The notes under the pieces were generated by a model. The model was not told the origin of the DNA and did not search any database. It saw nothing but the letters and a program-made list of their open reading frames with translations. From Alphaproteobacteria bacterium (GTDB taxonomy: Bacteria > Pseudomonadota > Alphaproteobacteria > CAAGCB01 > CAG-977), in the NCBI GenBank assembly GCA_900768185.1, contig CAAGCB010000029.1:124001-188000 (forward strand): a stretch of DNA of 64,000 bases. The letters are read 5' to 3'. Position 1 is the first letter of the stretch; each line of letters begins with the position of its first letter. This document shows positions 1 to 8,446 of the stretch, in pieces. A program made the position numbers and the translations under genes.

Positions 1-2
1 AG

Positions 3-449
3 TTATTCCTTTACGACCAGTTCCAAAACGTCGTTGACGTTTTTCAGGCTTTGCGCCAGTTTTTCCAAATCAGCGTCGGACAAAACCGACAGCAGATCCC
101 GCATGACGGATTCTCCGCGGGATTTATGCGCGTCAATCGCCTTTTCGCCGGCGGGGGTGACAAAATAATAAGTGTTGCGGCGGTTTTCAGGGTCGATTTC
201 GCGTCCGATCAGTCCCGCTTTTTCCAGCTTGGCGTACAGCATGCACAGATTTTGCGGGGAATGCCCCGTTTTCGCCGCGATGTCTTTCAGCTTTGATTTG
301 CCGACTTCGCGCAAATCGTCCAGTAAGAACACCTGTTGCGGACGCAGCGCGTCATTTTCCGTCACAGCGCGGTCGAACATCATTTTGCCGAATTTCCGGT
401 GATTGTTCAGCAGCCTGATAAATTCGGGCATGAAACAACTGTTTGCCAT
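3..449 (-). CDS. MarR-family transcriptional regulator
   Basis: Winged-helix DNA-binding repressor of 148 residues, the usual MarR length. The helix-turn-helix region (about residues 50-75, with KLKDIAAKTGHSPQNLCMLY) is followed by the wing segment containing RREIDPENRRNTYY-like residues and TPAGEKAI, which are hallmark MarR features. The start is the ATG at 449. A palindromic site lies directly upstream (468-492), so autoregulation is likely. The ligand and the rest of its regulon are unknown. It is transcribed in the same direction as elbB but separated by about 100 bp that contain the operator, so it is probably its own unit. Confidence 0.85.
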   Translation of the reverse strand: MANSCFMPEFIRLLNNHRKFGKMMFDRAVTENDALRPQQVFLLDDLREVGKSKLKDIAAKTGHSPQNLCMLYAKLEKAGLIGREIDPENRRNTYYFVTPAGEKAIDAHKSRGESVMRDLLSVLSDADLEKLAQSLKNVNDVLELVVKE

Positions 450-467
450 CAGATTTTTCCTTTCAAC

Positions 468-492
468 CGTTAAACGATTTAACGTTTAAACG
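468..492. promoter_or_regulatory. Palindromic operator upstream of the marR gene
   Basis: Two overlapping palindromes sit 19-43 bp upstream of the marR start: CGTTAAA (468-474), CGA spacer, TTTAACG (478-484), and the perfect decamer CGTTTAAACG (483-492). The repeated TTAAACGATT unit and the position next to a MarR gene fit an autoregulatory operator. The regulator-site assignment is inference; the symmetry is seen directly. Confidence 0.55.
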
Positions 493-553
493 ATTGAAGT
501 CGAAAAAACTTGCGCGACAATCGAAAAAAATTCAAAAAATCGGACGGGGAAGG

Positions 554-1210
554 TCAGCCCAGCATTTCCATCAGGTCGCGCACGGCGTCGGACGTGCTTT
601 GCGCGACGCCTTTCAGCGTTTTATCCAACATATAGCATGGCGTTGAGATGATTTTGTTTTTGCGGTCGACGCACACCTGCGCGGCGGAACAGATTTCCGG
701 AATGCCGCCCATGGCTTTGATCGCCATAGATGTTTCGGGATCGTTGCCGATCGTGACGGTGACGCCTTTTAACACACGGGCGATCAAAACGGGGGCGATG
801 CATAGGGCGACGATCGGTTTTTTCGCCGCGTGCATTTCCCGAATCACGCGTTCAACGTCGGGATTGACGGAACAGTCTTTGCCTTTGCGCGCGAAATCGC
901 ACAAGTTTAAAATGACGCCCATTCCCCCCGGAAACAGGATTGCGTCGTAAGCATCGGCTTTAAACAGCCGCAACAGGGAAATGTCGCCGCGCGCGATTCG
1001 GGCGGATTCGGCGGGCATGCGGCGAATTTCGTTTGCGGGTTGTTTCGTCGCGTGGTTCATCACGACGCTTTGTTCGCCTTCGGGCGCGAAACAGCGGTAG
1101 ATCCCGCCCTGCTGTTCGATCGCCAGCATGGCGGTGACGGCTTCGTGGATTTCGGAACCGTCCATAACGCCGCAACCCGACAAAACGACGGCGATTTTTT
1201 TCGTGTTCAT
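554..1210 (-). CDS. elbB: ElbB-type glyoxalase of the DJ-1/PfpI superfamily
   Basis: A 218-residue DJ-1/PfpI-fold protein, matching ElbB in length and in its opening KIAVVLSGCGVMDGSEIHE. The nucleophile-elbow cysteine is Cys137 in VALCIAPVL, and FPGGMGV forms the conserved glycine loop. ElbB proteins have glyoxalase activity in vitro and were linked to isoprenoid synthesis; the physiological role is not settled. The frame is open further upstream to 1297, but the ATG at 1210 has a GAGGAG site 6 nt before it and begins with the family consensus, so that start is chosen. Divergent from thrC. Confidence 0.88.
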   Translation of the reverse strand: MNTKKIAVVLSGCGVMDGSEIHEAVTAMLAIEQQGGIYRCFAPEGEQSVVMNHATKQPANEIRRMPAESARIARGDISLLRLFKADAYDAILFPGGMGVILNLCDFARKGKDCSVNPDVERVIREMHAAKKPIVALCIAPVLIARVLKGVTVTIGNDPETSMAIKAMGGIPEICSAAQVCVDRKNKIISTPCYMLDKTLKGVAQSTSDAVRDLMEMLG

Positions 1211-1311
1211 GTGCAACTCCTCACACCGTGGAAAATCTTTGGTATTGTAATTATATTGATAAGTTGTATTTATATACGACAATCGTAAGGCATTCAAGAA
1301 CGGAGAAAGCT

Positions 1312-2706
1312 TTGAAATACGTCAGTACGCGGGGAAAGGCTCCCGCAATCGGATTTGAAGACGTGCTGCTGGCGGGCTTGGCGCCCGACGGCGGATTGTA
1401 TGTTCCCGAAAGCTATCCGCGGTTTTCCGTGGAAAAGATGCGGGAGATGCGATCGCTGAGTTATGCGGAATTGGCGGCGGAGGTCATGGCGCCCTTTACC
1501 GAAGGGTGCATCGATAAAAACGACCTGCTGCAAATCGCCGAACAGGCGTACCGCGGGTTTTCGCACGCCGCCGTCGCGCCGTTGAAACAAATCAAGGACG
1601 GACTGTGGGTGATGGAGCTGTTTTACGGTCCGACGCTGGCGTTCAAAGATTATGCCCTGCAAATCGTCGGACGCATGTTCGATCTGGTTCTGAAACGGTC
1701 GAACCGCCGCATCACGATTGTCGGCGCGACGTCCGGCGACACGGGATCCGCCGCGATCGAAGCGTGCAAGGGGTGTGAAAATCTGGATATCTTTATCCTG
1801 CACCCCTATAACCGCGTGTCGGAAGTCCAGCGCCGTCAAATGACGACGACCATCGCGCCGAACGTCTTTAACATCGCGCTGGAAGGCACGTTTGACGATT
1901 GTCAGTCGATCGTCAAAGCCTTGTTCGCCGACGAGGCTTTCCGCCGCGCGCACAATCTGTCGGCGGTCAATTCGATCAACTGGGCGCGCATTATGGCGCA
2001 GGTCGTCTATTACTTCCGCGCCGCGTTGGCTTTGGGCGCGCCCGATCGCGCCGTGTCGTTCGCCGTTCCGACGGGCAATTTCGGCAATATTTTTGCCGGC
2101 TATGTCGCCATGCGTATGGGGTTGCCCGTCAAAAATCTGATTTTGGGATCGAACGAAAACGACATTTTGCCCAGATTTTTGGAAACGGGAACAATGGAAA
2201 AGCGCGATGTCAAGCCGTCCATCAGCCCGTCAATGGACATTCAGGTGTCGTCGAACTTTGAACGCCTGCTGTTTGAAATGCAGGATCGCGACGCGCGCGA
2301 AGTCGCCCGTTTGATGGATAGTTTCAAATACGAAAAAGTCTATTCCGTTTCCGCGGACGTGCTGAAAAAAATCAAAGCGACGTTCAGCGGTCTGCGTTGC
2401 ACGGACGTCGACACAAAAGCGGAAATCGGCAGAATTTACAAGCTGTCGGGCGAAATCGTCGATCCGCATTCGGCGATCGGTTTCGCCGCCGCCGAACGGT
2501 TTTGCGAAAAAGAAACCCCCTGCGTCGTTCTGGCAACCGCGCACCCCGCCAAATTTCCGTTGCCGGTGCATGAAGCGACCGGCGTGACGCCCGTCCTGCC
2601 GCCTCGTTTGTCCGATCTGACGACCAGACGCGAAAGCTTCACCGTTTTGCCCAACCGACAGGATTCCATTAAATACTTTATCGAAACTTCGGCAAGAAAG
2701 GTCTGA
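1312..2706 (+). CDS. thrC: Threonine synthase
   Basis: PLP enzyme converting O-phospho-L-homoserine to L-threonine, the last step of threonine synthesis. Length 464 residues is typical of the bacterial ThrC clade. The PLP lysine is Lys112 in LAFKDYALQ, and the phosphate-binding SGDTGSAAIEA loop follows. The start is taken as TTG at 1312: a GGAG site lies 6 nt before it and the protein then begins with the family N-terminus KYVSTRGKAP; the frame is open back to 1228 but that extension looks non-coding. Followed after 4 nt by the M16 peptidase gene, so the two are probably one transcript. Confidence 0.93.
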   Translation: MKYVSTRGKAPAIGFEDVLLAGLAPDGGLYVPESYPRFSVEKMREMRSLSYAELAAEVMAPFTEGCIDKNDLLQIAEQAYRGFSHAAVAPLKQIKDGLWVMELFYGPTLAFKDYALQIVGRMFDLVLKRSNRRITIVGATSGDTGSAAIEACKGCENLDIFILHPYNRVSEVQRRQMTTTIAPNVFNIALEGTFDDCQSIVKALFADEAFRRAHNLSAVNSINWARIMAQVVYYFRAALALGAPDRAVSFAVPTGNFGNIFAGYVAMRMGLPVKNLILGSNENDILPRFLETGTMEKRDVKPSISPSMDIQVSSNFERLLFEMQDRDAREVARLMDSFKYEKVYSVSADVLKKIKATFSGLRCTDVDTKAEIGRIYKLSGEIVDPHSAIGFAAAERFCEKETPCVVLATAHPAKFPLPVHEATGVTPVLPPRLSDLTTRRESFTVLPNRQDSIKYFIETSARKV

Positions 2707-2710
2707 CATC

Positions 2711-3967
2711 ATGGCGGCTGAAACAACGACTTTGGCGAACGGAATGCGTGTCGTCACCGACAAAATGGCGGAGCTGGACACTGTTTCTTTGGGAATTTGG
2801 GTCGGTGTCGGTTCAATGTTCGAACCGGCGGAAATCAACGGCGTTTCGCATTTGCTGGAACACATGGCTTTTAAAGGCACGACCACCCGCACCGCGCGTC
2901 AAATCGCCGAGGAAATCGAAAACGTCGGCGGATACATCAACGCCTGCACGTCGCGCGAAACGACGTCGTTCTATATCAAGGTTTTAAAAGAGGACGCCGC
3001 GCTCGCGGTCGACATTCTGGCGGACATTCTGCAAAATTCGACATTCGATCCCGAGGAGTTCGGACGCGAAAAAACGGTCGTTTTGCAGGAAATCAGTCAG
3101 TCGATCGATACGCCTGACGACATCGTGTTCGACTATTTCCAATCCACCGCTTTTCCCGACCAGCCTGTCGGACGTCCCGTTTTGGGCAGCGTCGAAACCG
3201 TGACGGGCATCAGCCGCGAAACGCTGGATTCGTATATGAAAACGAACTACACGCCGCAAAGAATGGTCGCGGCGGCAAGCGGCAACATCGACCACGCCGA
3301 ATTTACGCGTTTAATTGAAAACGCGTTCGGAAAACTGACGGACAGGCAGGGGCTGACGGCGCCCGACGCCGTGTACGCCGGCGGCGAATACCGTGAAAAC
3401 AAATCGCTGGAACAGGTCAATCTGGTGCTGGGCTTTCCCGGCGTTTCCGTGACGGGCGACGATTACTACGCCGCGCACGTTCTCTCCACGATTCTGGGCG
3501 GCGGCATGTCTTCGCGCTTGTTTCAGGAAATTCGCGAAAAGCGCGGGTTGGTGTATTCGGTATATTCCTTTAACGCGGCGGCGACGAACGGCGGACTGTT
3601 CGGCGTGTACGCGGGAACGGGCAAAAAAGAGGCGGCGGAACTGATGCCCGTTTTGTGCGATGAATTGCAAAAGGTGCGTCAGTCCGTGACCGAGGAGGAG
3701 TTCTTGCGCGCGAAAGCCCAACTGAAGGCGGGGGTTTTGATGGCGTTGGAACACCCGACCGCGCGTTCGGAACAGAACGCGGGGCATTTGCTGACGTTCG
3801 GACGCCTGTTGCCCAAGGAGGAAATTCTGCAAAAAATCGCCGATACGACAGTGGACGGGGTGGTTTCTTTGGCGAACAGGATTTTTTCGCAAAAGCCGAC
3901 GCTGGCGGGGCTGGGACCCGTTAAACACGTCATGAGTTACGAAAAACTGGTCGACCGTTTGAAATAA
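2711..3967 (+). CDS. M16-family zinc peptidase (processing-peptidase-like)
   Basis: Pitrilysin-family metallopeptidase of 418 residues. The inverted zinc motif HLLEH is at residues 47-51, and the downstream glutamate-containing helix (LQEISQSIDTPDD) and the GGGMSSRLFQEIREKRGL segment are those of mitochondrial-processing-peptidase-like bacterial enzymes. It presumably cleaves peptides; the substrate is not known. The gene follows thrC by 4 nt, an arrangement seen in many Alphaproteobacteria. All zinc ligands of the first half are present, so it should be active. Confidence 0.9.
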   Translation: MAAETTTLANGMRVVTDKMAELDTVSLGIWVGVGSMFEPAEINGVSHLLEHMAFKGTTTRTARQIAEEIENVGGYINACTSRETTSFYIKVLKEDAALAVDILADILQNSTFDPEEFGREKTVVLQEISQSIDTPDDIVFDYFQSTAFPDQPVGRPVLGSVETVTGISRETLDSYMKTNYTPQRMVAAASGNIDHAEFTRLIENAFGKLTDRQGLTAPDAVYAGGEYRENKSLEQVNLVLGFPGVSVTGDDYYAAHVLSTILGGGMSSRLFQEIREKRGLVYSVYSFNAAATNGGLFGVYAGTGKKEAAELMPVLCDELQKVRQSVTEEEFLRAKAQLKAGVLMALEHPTARSEQNAGHLLTFGRLLPKEEILQKIADTTVDGVVSLANRIFSQKPTLAGLGPVKHVMSYEKLVDRLK

Positions 3968-3976
3968 GGAAACGCC

Positions 3977-4159
3977 ATGGAAAAAGATGATGAAATCCTG
4001 TTGCAGATGTTCGCTGTCGGCAACGCGATGAAAGTCACCGCCGTTCATGTCGCAACGGGAACGGAGATCTGCTTTATGGCGCCGAAAAACACGCCGATGG
4101 CGTCTTTGAAAAAATTGGCGCGCGGCAAACTGGAATACGTTTTGAACAAAAACGCTTAG
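3977..4159 (+). CDS. Small conserved protein, DUF6898-like
   Basis: A 60-residue soluble protein with no signal peptide or membrane segment. The pattern GNAMKVTAVHVATGTE followed by a KKLARGKLEYVL tail resembles the small alphaproteobacterial DUF6898 family, which often sits beside M16 peptidase or serine hydroxymethyltransferase genes; this assignment is from memory of the pattern. It lies 9 nt after the peptidase gene and 56 nt before rpiB, inside the forward run. No function is known. Confidence 0.7.
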   Translation: MEKDDEILLQMFAVGNAMKVTAVHVATGTEICFMAPKNTPMASLKKLARGKLEYVLNKNA

Positions 4160-4215
4160 CAAACGCCGTTAAAGTGTGCTAAAAAACGGAAAATCTTTTT
4201 GAAAGGAACGAGTCT

Positions 4216-4656
4216 ATGTCGAATGTTATCGCTTTGGCGTCGGATCACGGCGGCTTTGAATTGAAAAACATGCTGGTCGAAAAATTGAAAAAGGACGGCT
4301 TCGACGTTCTGGATTTGGGGACGCACACGACGGATTCCGTCGATTATCCGGATATCGCCGCGCTGATGGCGGACGCGATCAAAACGGGCAAAGCCGAACG
4401 CGGCATTCTGCTGTGCGGCACCGGCATCGGCATCAGCATCGCCGCCAACCGCTTTCCGTTCATTCGCGCCGCGCTGGTGCATGACGCTTTCGGCGCGCGC
4501 CTGTGCCGTCAGCACAACAACGCCAACGTTTTGGTGATGGGCGGGCGCAACACGGGCGTCGAAGTCGCTTTCGAATGCGTCGACATCTTCTTGAACACGG
4601 AATTTCTGGGCGGGCGTCACGAACGCCGCGTCGAAAAACTGTCCCACATGTGCTGA
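4216..4656 (+). CDS. rpiB: Ribose-5-phosphate isomerase B
   Basis: RpiB/LacAB-family sugar-phosphate isomerase (146 residues) interconverting ribose 5-phosphate and ribulose 5-phosphate in the pentose phosphate pathway. The N-terminal ALASDHGGFELK phosphate-binding segment, the catalytic cysteine in GILLCGTGIGISIAANR and the HDAFGARLCRQHNNANVL segment are all present. GAAAGGAACG precedes the ATG. It sits immediately upstream of glyA, an arrangement conserved in Alphaproteobacteria. Confidence 0.95.
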   Translation: MSNVIALASDHGGFELKNMLVEKLKKDGFDVLDLGTHTTDSVDYPDIAALMADAIKTGKAERGILLCGTGIGISIAANRFPFIRAALVHDAFGARLCRQHNNANVLVMGGRNTGVEVAFECVDIFLNTEFLGGRHERRVEKLSHMC

Positions 4657-4666
4657 AAGGATTGAA

Positions 4667-5953
4667 ATGACGAATCCGTTTTTCACAACCGATTTAAAAG
4701 ACGCCGATCCGGAAATCTACGACGGCATTGTCAAGGAATTGCGCCGCCAGCAAAGTCAGATCGAACTGATCGCGTCGGAAAACATCGTGTCCAAAGCCGT
4801 TTTGCAGGCACAGGGATCGATCTTGACCAACAAATACGCCGAAGGATACAGCGGCAGACGTTACTACGGCGGGTGCGAGTTTGTCGATATCGCGGAAAAT
4901 CTGGCGATTGAACGCGCGAAAAAACTGTTTGACGCGGATTTTGTCAACGTTCAGCCGCATTCGGGCGCACAGGCGAACGGCGCGGTTCAGCTGGCTTTGT
5001 TGCAGCCGGGGGACACGCTGATGGGCATGTCGTTGTCCGCGGGCGGTCATTTGACGCACGGCGCGGCGCCGGCGCTGTCGGGCAAGTGGTTCCATGCGGT
5101 GCAATACGGTGTGCGCAAAGACGACGGACGCATTGATTTCGACGAGGTCGAACGGCTGGCGAAAGAAAACAAGCCTAAACTGATTATCGCGGGCGGGTCG
5201 GCGTACCCCCGCGCGATCGACTTTGCGAAATTTCGCGCGATCGCGGACGAAGTCGGCGCGATTTTAATGGTCGACATGGCGCATTTCGCCGGATTGGTCG
5301 CGGGCGGCGTGCATGAAAACCCGCTGAAATACGCCGATATCGTGACGACGACGACGCACAAGACTTTGCGCGGTCCGCGCGGCGGCATGATTCTGACCAA
5401 TCGCGAGGATTTGGCAAAGAAAATCAATTCCGCCGTTTTCCCCGGATTGCAGGGCGGACCTTTGATGCATGTCATCGCTGCCAAAGCCGTCGCTTTGGGC
5501 GAAGCGCTGAAGCCGGAATTTAAGGAATACGCGAAAAACGTCGTCGCGAACGCCAAGGTTTTAGGCGAAACGTTGACGGCGCGCGGGCTGAATCTGGTGT
5601 CAGGCGGTACGGACACGCATTTGGTGCTGGTCGATTTGCGTCCGAAACGCTTGACGGGCAAGCTGGCGGAAAAAAGTCTGGAACGCGCGCACATGACGTG
5701 CAACAAAAACGGCATTCCGTTCGATCCGGAAAAACCGACCGTCACGTCGGGCATTCGTTTGGGAACGCCCGCCGGAACGACGCGCGGCTTTAAAGTCGAG
5801 GAGTTCAAACTGATCGGCAATCTGATCGGCGACGTTTTGGACGCATTGTCCGAAAACGGCGAAGACAATTCGGCGGCGGAGGAAAAAGCCGCCAAAACGG
5901 TTGTCGATTTGTGCGCGAAATTCCCGATTTACGAAGGGCTGGCGGAGGATTGA
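4667..5953 (+). CDS. glyA: Serine hydroxymethyltransferase
   Basis: PLP enzyme (428 residues) interconverting serine plus tetrahydrofolate with glycine plus methylene-tetrahydrofolate, the main source of one-carbon units. The internal-aldimine lysine is Lys232 in TTTTHKTLRGPRGG. IELIASENIVS near the N-terminus and the YAEGYSGRRYYGGCE segment are invariant family motifs. It starts 10 nt after rpiB and ends 3 nt before nrdR, so rpiB, glyA, nrdR and nusB form one operon. Confidence 0.97.
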   Translation: MTNPFFTTDLKDADPEIYDGIVKELRRQQSQIELIASENIVSKAVLQAQGSILTNKYAEGYSGRRYYGGCEFVDIAENLAIERAKKLFDADFVNVQPHSGAQANGAVQLALLQPGDTLMGMSLSAGGHLTHGAAPALSGKWFHAVQYGVRKDDGRIDFDEVERLAKENKPKLIIAGGSAYPRAIDFAKFRAIADEVGAILMVDMAHFAGLVAGGVHENPLKYADIVTTTTHKTLRGPRGGMILTNREDLAKKINSAVFPGLQGGPLMHVIAAKAVALGEALKPEFKEYAKNVVANAKVLGETLTARGLNLVSGGTDTHLVLVDLRPKRLTGKLAEKSLERAHMTCNKNGIPFDPEKPTVTSGIRLGTPAGTTRGFKVEEFKLIGNLIGDVLDALSENGEDNSAAEEKAAKTVVDLCAKFPIYEGLAED

Positions 5954-5956
5954 TTT

Positions 5957-6436
5957 ATGCGCTGTCCCTTTTGCGGATTTGAAGAAACGCAGGTAAAGGA
6001 TTCGCGTCCCAGCGAAGACGATTCCGCTATTCGCAGACGGCGGTTCTGCCCCGCCTGCGGATCGCGGTTCACGACGTTTGAACGCGTTCAGTTGCGCGAA
6101 TTGACCGTGATTAAAAAAGACAAAAGCAAAATGCCGTTCGACCGCGAAAAATTGCAGCGCTCGATTACCGTCGCCGTCAGAAAACGTCCCATCGCCCCCG
6201 AACAGGTCGAATTGATCGTCAACGGCATTCAGCGCAAATTGGAAGTGTCGGGCGAAAATGAAATCCCGTCCGTTCAGATCGGCGAATTGGTGATGGAGGC
6301 GCTGTCCGCGCTGGATCCCGTCGCCTACGTCCGGTTCGCGTCGGTTTATCGCGATTTCAGGGAAGCCAAGGATTTTAAAGCTTTTATCAGCAGTTTGGAA
6401 GCCGTCGCAAAGGCGGGAACCCTTAAAGGAGAATGA
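5957..6436 (+). CDS. nrdR: Transcriptional repressor NrdR
   Basis: ATP/dATP-responsive repressor of ribonucleotide reductase genes, 159 residues. The N-terminal zinc ribbon uses Cys3, Cys6, Cys31 and Cys34 (CPFC...CPAC), followed by an ATP-cone domain beginning VIKKDKSKMPFDREKL. Its location between glyA and nusB is classic. No NrdR box or nrd gene is visible in this window, so its targets are elsewhere. Confidence 0.96.
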   Translation: MRCPFCGFEETQVKDSRPSEDDSAIRRRRFCPACGSRFTTFERVQLRELTVIKKDKSKMPFDREKLQRSITVAVRKRPIAPEQVELIVNGIQRKLEVSGENEIPSVQIGELVMEALSALDPVAYVRFASVYRDFREAKDFKAFISSLEAVAKAGTLKGE

Positions 6437-6437
6437 T

Positions 6438-6917
6438 ATGTCTAAAATAAAGACCAACCGCAGTTCATCGCGCTTGGCGGCTGTTCAGGCGCTGTATCAG
6501 CTTGCTTTCGGCGGAAAAACGGTCGACGAAATCGCCCGCGATTTTGCGGCGGGCAATATCGGACGCGAAGTTATCGACGAAAACGAAGACGAAGGAACGG
6601 AAACGTTCGTCCCCGTCATGCCCGCCGAACCGACCTTGTTTGCGGGAATCTTGGCGTCCTATGCCCAAAACGCCGACTCTATCAACGAAATGATCAATTC
6701 GTCTTTGGCGGAAAACAGAACGCCCGAAAGCGTCGAAATAACGTTGCGCGCGATTTGGCAGGCGGGGATCGCCGAATTGATGGCGTATCCCGAAACGCCC
6801 GTCGCCATCATTATTTCGGAATACATCGACATTGCCAAAAGTTTCTATTCGGGCGCGGAAGCCAAAGTCACGAACGGAATTTTGGACAAGATTGCGAAAA
6901 TTTTGCGCGAATCCTGA
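6438..6917 (+). CDS. nusB: Transcription antitermination factor NusB
   Basis: Helical RNA-binding protein (159 residues) that with NusE binds boxA in rRNA leaders. The basic N-terminal segment SSRLAAVQALYQL and the C-terminal PVAIIISEYIDIAKSFYSGAEAK portion (here given only in part) are diagnostic. An acidic insertion of about 20 residues around ENEDEGTE is a little longer than usual for alphaproteobacterial NusB. It begins 1 nt after nrdR and is the last gene of the operon, followed by a terminator. Confidence 0.93.
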   Translation: MSKIKTNRSSSRLAAVQALYQLAFGGKTVDEIARDFAAGNIGREVIDENEDEGTETFVPVMPAEPTLFAGILASYAQNADSINEMINSSLAENRTPESVEITLRAIWQAGIAELMAYPETPVAIIISEYIDIAKSFYSGAEAKVTNGILDKIAKILRES

Positions 6918-6948
6918 TTTTAAAAATCAATCGCAGATTGCTATTTTG

Positions 6949-6983
6949 TGTGCCGGAATGCTTTTTCGGCACATTTTTTTTCT
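6949..6983 (+). terminator. Rho-independent terminator after nusB
   Basis: Perfect 7-bp stem TGTGCCG / CGGCACA (6949-6955 and 6967-6973) with an 11-nt loop and a following run of ten T. Ends the rpiB-nusB transcript. Confidence 0.9.
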
Positions 6984-7068
6984 ATTTTGGAAAAAAATGC
7001 AATTTTTATCTTGGTAATAAAATCTTAAAGATGTAAATTTATCATAACTTTCCGAAGGATATGAGAAT

Positions 7069-7428
7069 ATGAAAAAAGTCATTCAGGAAAAACTGTATTT
7101 CGCGTTTCGCGACGCCGACGGCGTCCCCGCTTTTACGATTAAAACGTATGACGGCGAACCGGTGAATCCGCGTTTTTTGGTCAACGCCGACAATCATGTG
7201 TTTTTATTGCGCCGTCCGGAACAGGTGATTATGCTGGATAATTTGGGGGCGGAGTTCTATCCCGTTCTGACGCACGCGTCAAAAGTCCGCTTCGTCGAAA
7301 CGCCGGAAGATTCGTCCGAAATCGTGCGGCAGTACGATATCCCCGTCACGCTGTGCGAAACGGCGTCGCTGGTCGGAAAGCTGATAGTTCCCGCCGACGA
7401 CGGCGTGTCAATGCAACAGACGGCTTAG
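7069..7428 (+). CDS. Uncharacterised protein, paralogue of the 15072-15419 gene
   Basis: A 119-residue soluble protein with no recognised domain. It aligns along its length with the gene at 15072-15419: shared positions include D-ADG, PRFLVNADNHVFLLRRPEQ versus a similar ENHALFYRTADQ segment, a hydrophobic Q-VIMLDNL-type strand, a KVRFVE/SVLVAE strand and a closing IVRQYDIPV / IVREYTAPV motif. Strand-rich appearance suggests a small beta domain. Preceded by GAAGGATATGAGAAT. It is a single gene with its own upstream region; the stop overlaps the converging gene at 7425. Function unknown. Confidence 0.75.
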   Translation: MKKVIQEKLYFAFRDADGVPAFTIKTYDGEPVNPRFLVNADNHVFLLRRPEQVIMLDNLGAEFYPVLTHASKVRFVETPEDSSEIVRQYDIPVTLCETASLVGKLIVPADDGVSMQQTA

Positions 7429-7667
7429 GTGCGGGAAAAATAATCGTATCTGTCCGAAAAGACGGTCGAATCGGCGGCGTTTATGTCGTCGATTTCGTTT
7501 TTCAGGGGTAACAGAAAATCAAAATATAAATCGTCCAGTCCGGTCAGATAATCCGACAAGCTTCCCGTTTCCAGCGTGTCGTCCAATCGTTCGGCGACGG
7601 TGCGGCAGGCGGTGTGATTGTCGATAATCCGTTCGATTGTTTCCAAATCCCGTTTTGCGTTTGACAT
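7425..7667 (-). CDS. Small acidic hypothetical protein
   Basis: An 80-residue acidic protein predicted to be mostly helical (ETIERIIDNHTACRTVAERL, then a helix containing LDDLYFDFLLPLKNEIDDI). No signal or membrane segment and no family recognised. A purine-rich GGAAAAGAAA precedes the ATG at 7667. Its stop codon overlaps the stop of the converging gene in the 4-nt sequence TTAG at 7425-7428. Confidence 0.55.
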   Translation of the reverse strand: MSNAKRDLETIERIIDNHTACRTVAERLDDTLETGSLSDYLTGLDDLYFDFLLPLKNEIDDINAADSTVFSDRYDYFSRT

Positions 7668-7730
7668 CGTTTCTTTTCCTTTTTAATAACGATATGTTAT
7701 TTTTTTAATAAAAAAAGTCAAGCGCGGCAA

Positions 7731-7765
7731 AACAAAAAGCCGGAAACGCGCGGTTTCCGGCTTTT
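7731..7765 (-). terminator. Terminator after the outer-membrane protein gene
   Basis: Perfect 12-bp stem AAAAGCCGGAAA / TTTCCGGCTTTT (7735-7746 and 7754-7765) with loop CGCGCGG, T-rich on both exits. Located 16 bp after the stop of the leftward barrel gene; it could work in both directions. Confidence 0.9.
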
Positions 7766-7781
7766 CGTTCAGGCGAAGCGA

Positions 7782-8330
7782 TTAAAACGCGAATCGGACG
7801 CCGCCGTAAAATTCGTTGGATTTGACGTCTTTTCCCAAATCTTGAAAACGGTAACCGACGTCAAGCGTCCAGTCGCGCGACAGTTCATAGCCGACGCCGA
7901 CGCCGCCCGCCCACGAAAATTTATAGTGTGTTTTCGATGAAACGTCAGCCACTTTCATTTTCAGCCGCGACGCGCCGATGCCCAGATTGACAAACGGTTT
8001 CAGCGCCATATCGGTCGGAATGTCGTAATATCCGTTGACCATCAAACTCATCGTGTCGTTTTCGTGTTCACGCCCCGCGTGCCGTTTTTTGATTTTGTCG
8101 CGGTAAGTGTAATCCAGTTCGGCGCGCATCGCGTCCAGCTGCATGCCCATGGCGACGGATCCTTCCCAAGCATTCTTTTTAATGTGGTTTTTCAGCATCG
8201 CCACACCGGATCTGACGGCGATATAGGGGCGGTCGCCGCACGGTGTCTGCGCCGCGGCGTCGTTGACGCCCGTCGCGGCAAGGGCGACGGCGAAACCGAT
8301 GGACCCCAACAAAGCTTTTTTGATAAACAT
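7782..8330 (-). CDS. Outer-membrane beta-barrel protein (OmpA/Omp25-like)
   Basis: A 182-residue exported protein. The signal peptide (MFIKKALLGSIGFAVALAA..., cleavage near AAAQ) is followed by alternating amphipathic strands typical of an 8-stranded barrel and a terminal Phe in GGVRFAF, the BAM recognition signature. SWAGGVGVGYELSRDWTLDVGYRF is the family-typical strand pair. Similar proteins are porin-family or adhesion-related barrels in Alphaproteobacteria. A GGAGAA site precedes the ATG. Monocistronic, with a strong terminator. Confidence 0.85.
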   Translation of the reverse strand: MFIKKALLGSIGFAVALAATGVNDAAAQTPCGDRPYIAVRSGVAMLKNHIKKNAWEGSVAMGMQLDAMRAELDYTYRDKIKKRHAGREHENDTMSLMVNGYYDIPTDMALKPFVNLGIGASRLKMKVADVSSKTHYKFSWAGGVGVGYELSRDWTLDVGYRFQDLGKDVKSNEFYGGVRFAF

Positions 8331-8424
8331 GTTATTCTCCTTTTCCGTTATGAATATTACAAAGAAGCAGTTTTAAAAAAGGCGCTTCATAACAGTATAT
8401 GTTAGTGTTTTGACGCGTTTTGTC

Positions 8425-8446
8425 ATTATGCCATTTAAGGCATAAT
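8425..8446. promoter_or_regulatory. Perfect palindrome between the barrel gene and a gene remnant
   Basis: ATTATGCC (8425-8432), loop ATTTAA, GGCATAAT (8439-8446). It lies about 95 bp upstream of the barrel gene. No T run follows on either strand, so it is more likely a protein-binding site than a terminator. The 9-mer AATGGCATA from one arm recurs upstream of the XRE gene at 9439-9447. Confidence 0.35.
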
